A stretch of 13,748 nucleotides of DNA from DASXHZ01 sp036488085 (GTDB lineage Bacteria > Acidobacteriota > Thermoanaerobaculia > Gp7-AA8): positions 1-13,748 of the forward strand of contig DASXHZ010000050.1 in NCBI GenBank assembly GCA_036488085.1, given 5' to 3'. The notes under the pieces were generated by a model, which did no database searches, was not told where the DNA came from, and saw nothing but the letters and a program-made list of their open reading frames with translations. The position numbers and the translations under genes are program-made. Positions within the stretch are counted from its first letter, which is position 1. Each line of letters begins with the position of its first letter. Shown piece by piece: positions 12,338 through 13,748 of this stretch.

Positions 12338-13261
12338 ATGTCGCACGATCACGAGCACCACCACGGCATCGAGGTTTCTCAGAAACTGATCGTGGCGACG
12401 GTGTTCACGATCATCTTCGTGGTGGTCGAGATCGTCGCCGGCTACTCGGCGCACTCCCTCGCGCTCGTCAGCGACGCGTTTCACAACTTCACCGACGCCG
12501 TGGCGCTCGTTATCGCGCTCGTCGCCGTCAGACTGGAACGGCGTCCGGCGACGGACGCAAAGTCGTTCGGCTACCAGCGCGCCGGCATCCTCGCGGCGTT
12601 CATCAACGCCGGGACGCTCGTCGCGCTCACCGCATACATCGTCATCGAGGCGGTCGCGCGGCTCCAGAAGCCGGAGCCGGTCGCGAGCAACGCGATGCTC
12701 GTCGTCGCGATCGCCGCGCTGGTACTGAACTCGGCGATCACGCTGGCCCTCCGGCGCGACGGGGAGCGCGACGTCAACATCCGCAGCGCGGTCGTCCATA
12801 TGCTCGGCGACGCCATCTCGTCCGTCGGCATCATCGGTGCCGCGATCCTGATCCGCATCACCGCATCGCCGCGCTGGGACCCCGCGATCTCGATCGTCAT
12901 CGGCGCGCTGATCCTCTGGAGCAGTTGGGGCATCCTCCGCGAGACCGTCAATCTCCTGCTCGAGGGCACGCCAGCCGGCATCGATCCGACCGACGTCACC
13001 CGCGCGCTCGGCGAGGTCGACGGCGTGCAGGGCGTCCACCACCTCCACATCTGGGCCCTCGGCCCCTCCCGCCCGGCGCTCTCCTGTCACCTGATGGTCG
13101 GCGACGTCCCGGTCCGCAGCACCGCCGCGATGCTCGACCAGGTGACGGCGATGCTGCACGGCAAGTACGGGATCGTGCACGCGACGGTACAGTTCGAGTT
13201 CGCGCAGTGCGCGGACGGCGATCTTTACTGTTTGCCGTTCACGGCTTCTCAGGATAGGTGA
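12338..13261 (+). CDS. Cation diffusion facilitator (Zn/Co/Cd efflux, CzcD/ZitB-like)
   Basis: A 307-aa inner-membrane metal/proton antiporter. It has a His-rich N-terminus (HDHEHHHG, 3-10) and six hydrophobic spans (about 17-37, 40-65, 84-108, 118-138, 150-172, 183-205). The transport-site residues sit in TM2 (SDAFHNFTD, with D46, H49, D53) and TM5 (H154-x3-D158). The cytoplasmic C-terminal domain carries HHLHIWAL (234-241) and a terminal C291/C298 pair. An H-x3-D pair in both TM2 and TM5 favours zinc over manganese. Its start is 2 nt from the purE stop with only a weak TAGGA before it, so it depends on translation from upstream. Its 3' end overlaps the next gene by 23 bp on the opposite strand. 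Confidence 0.95.
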   Translation: MSHDHEHHHGIEVSQKLIVATVFTIIFVVVEIVAGYSAHSLALVSDAFHNFTDAVALVIALVAVRLERRPATDAKSFGYQRAGILAAFINAGTLVALTAYIVIEAVARLQKPEPVASNAMLVVAIAALVLNSAITLALRRDGERDVNIRSAVVHMLGDAISSVGIIGAAILIRITASPRWDPAISIVIGALILWSSWGILRETVNLLLEGTPAGIDPTDVTRALGEVDGVQGVHHLHIWALGPSRPALSCHLMVGDVPVRSTAAMLDQVTAMLHGKYGIVHATVQFEFAQCADGDLYCLPFTASQDR

Positions 13262-13748
13262 ACGTCACCGACGCCCGCACCACGCCGAACGGGATCTGCA
13301 TTGCGAGGTTCGGCGACGTAGCGTAGAACGGCCGCAAGTCGATCGGGTTGCCGACGACGAGCGATCCGTTCGTCTCGCAGAGATCGCCGCGGCGCGCGAG
13401 CGAGTCGATCGGCTTCTTCACGCGCCAGTCGACGTAGAGCTTCGACACCTCGTCGCGCCACTCGCCCGCCGGCTTCTGCATATACGTCTTGTTGAACGAC
13501 GCGACCGAGAGGTCCTCGCTCTTCAGTCGCCCGCCCACGTCATACGTGTATCCCGCGGCGGCGTCCCACTCCACATGCGGCGCTCCCTCGGCCGGAAACC
13601 CGTCATAGCCGCCATGGAACTTCACGCTTGCGAGCTGGTCGCCGGAGTAGGTGAAGTCGGCGGTCTCGCTGATGAGGTGATTGCACGCCGCCGTGTTCTG
13701 GAAATCGACCTGCTGCTGCGCGACGCGGTTGTTCGCGTCGTACGTGTA
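13239..13748 (-). CDS. YD-repeat-like protein, C-terminal part (runs off the window)
   Basis: The frame is open from the window edge to the stop at 13239, giving 169 visible C-terminal residues. A GTG at 13625 could serve as a start codon, but the frame and repeat pattern continue upstream of it, so the gene starts beyond 13748. Two tyrosine-aspartate motifs are visible: YTYDANNRV (1-9) and YTYDVGGRL (67-75), with FTYSGDQL (32-39) as a diverged third. These match the YD repeat of RHS-type and similar surface proteins. The last 90 residues have no repeat and include a CETNGS stretch. There is no toxin-like domain, and the tail ends TYPEKP. It may be a secreted or lipoprotein of YD type. The full length and the N-terminus cannot be seen. 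Confidence 0.75.
   Translation of the reverse strand, partial: YTYDANNRVAQQQVDFQNTAACNHLISETADFTYSGDQLASVKFHGGYDGFPAEGAPHVEWDAAAGYTYDVGGRLKSEDLSVASFNKTYMQKPAGEWRDEVSKLYVDWRVKKPIDSLARRGDLCETNGSLVVGNPIDLRPFYATSPNLAMQIPFGVVRASVTFTYPEKP

Overview
The window is GC-rich chromosomal DNA from a Gram-negative-type bacterium. Its genes are mostly housekeeping, and no phage, transposase, CRISPR array or RNA gene was seen. Secreted proteins have short signal peptides ending in A-Q (FA|QEE, FA|QYQ). Intergenic gaps carry short-unit arrays, and the ECF sigma operon ends in a secretin-domain protein. Together these suggest Acidobacteriota (for example a Thermoanaerobaculia- or Vicinamibacteria-like lineage) or a relative. 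That placement is an inference from style, not from a marker gene.

Layout, left to right. Positions 1-142 hold an array of 8-nt units that follows the stop of a D-Ala-D-Ala carboxypeptidase gene (143-1321, minus). A 7-nt-unit inverted array (1371-1459) separates it from a small unknown gene (1474-1764, minus). Divergent from that is an MsbA-like ABC exporter (1836-3650, plus). A second 8-nt-unit array lies between the exporter and a convergent HNH endonuclease (3752-4336, minus). A secreted beta-propeller-like protein (4525-6033, plus) runs into pyrF (6022-6723, minus) with a 12-bp tail overlap. Divergent from pyrF is a PolX/PHP protein (6748-8430, plus) whose polymerase Asp pair is Asn-x-Asn. 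A perfect 14-bp hairpin terminator sits around its stop codon.

A three-gene minus-strand operon follows: ECF sigma factor (9647-10261), zinc-finger anti-sigma factor (9129-9650) and a secretin-N-domain protein (8464-9132). The genes are joined by ATGA stop/start overlaps, so regulator, inhibitor and envelope protein are made together. Upstream of it, 10312-10468 is a composite of REP-like hairpins and a direct repeat. Then come purD (10542-11825), purE (11835-12335) and a cation diffusion facilitator (12338-13261), tightly packed on the plus strand. The CDF gene overlaps by 23 bp the 3' end of a YD-repeat-like protein that runs off the window (13239-13748, minus).

No multi-gene novel system is evident. 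The four most unusual items are: the inverted arrays of 7- or 8-nt units, whose 8-nt versions place evenly spaced GGGG runs just after stop codons in the sense strand; the PolX protein with a substituted catalytic pair but an intact PHP site; the sigma/anti-sigma/mini-secretin operon; and a recurring TAnnnT box 6 or 8 nt before start codons, which suggests leaderless transcripts.
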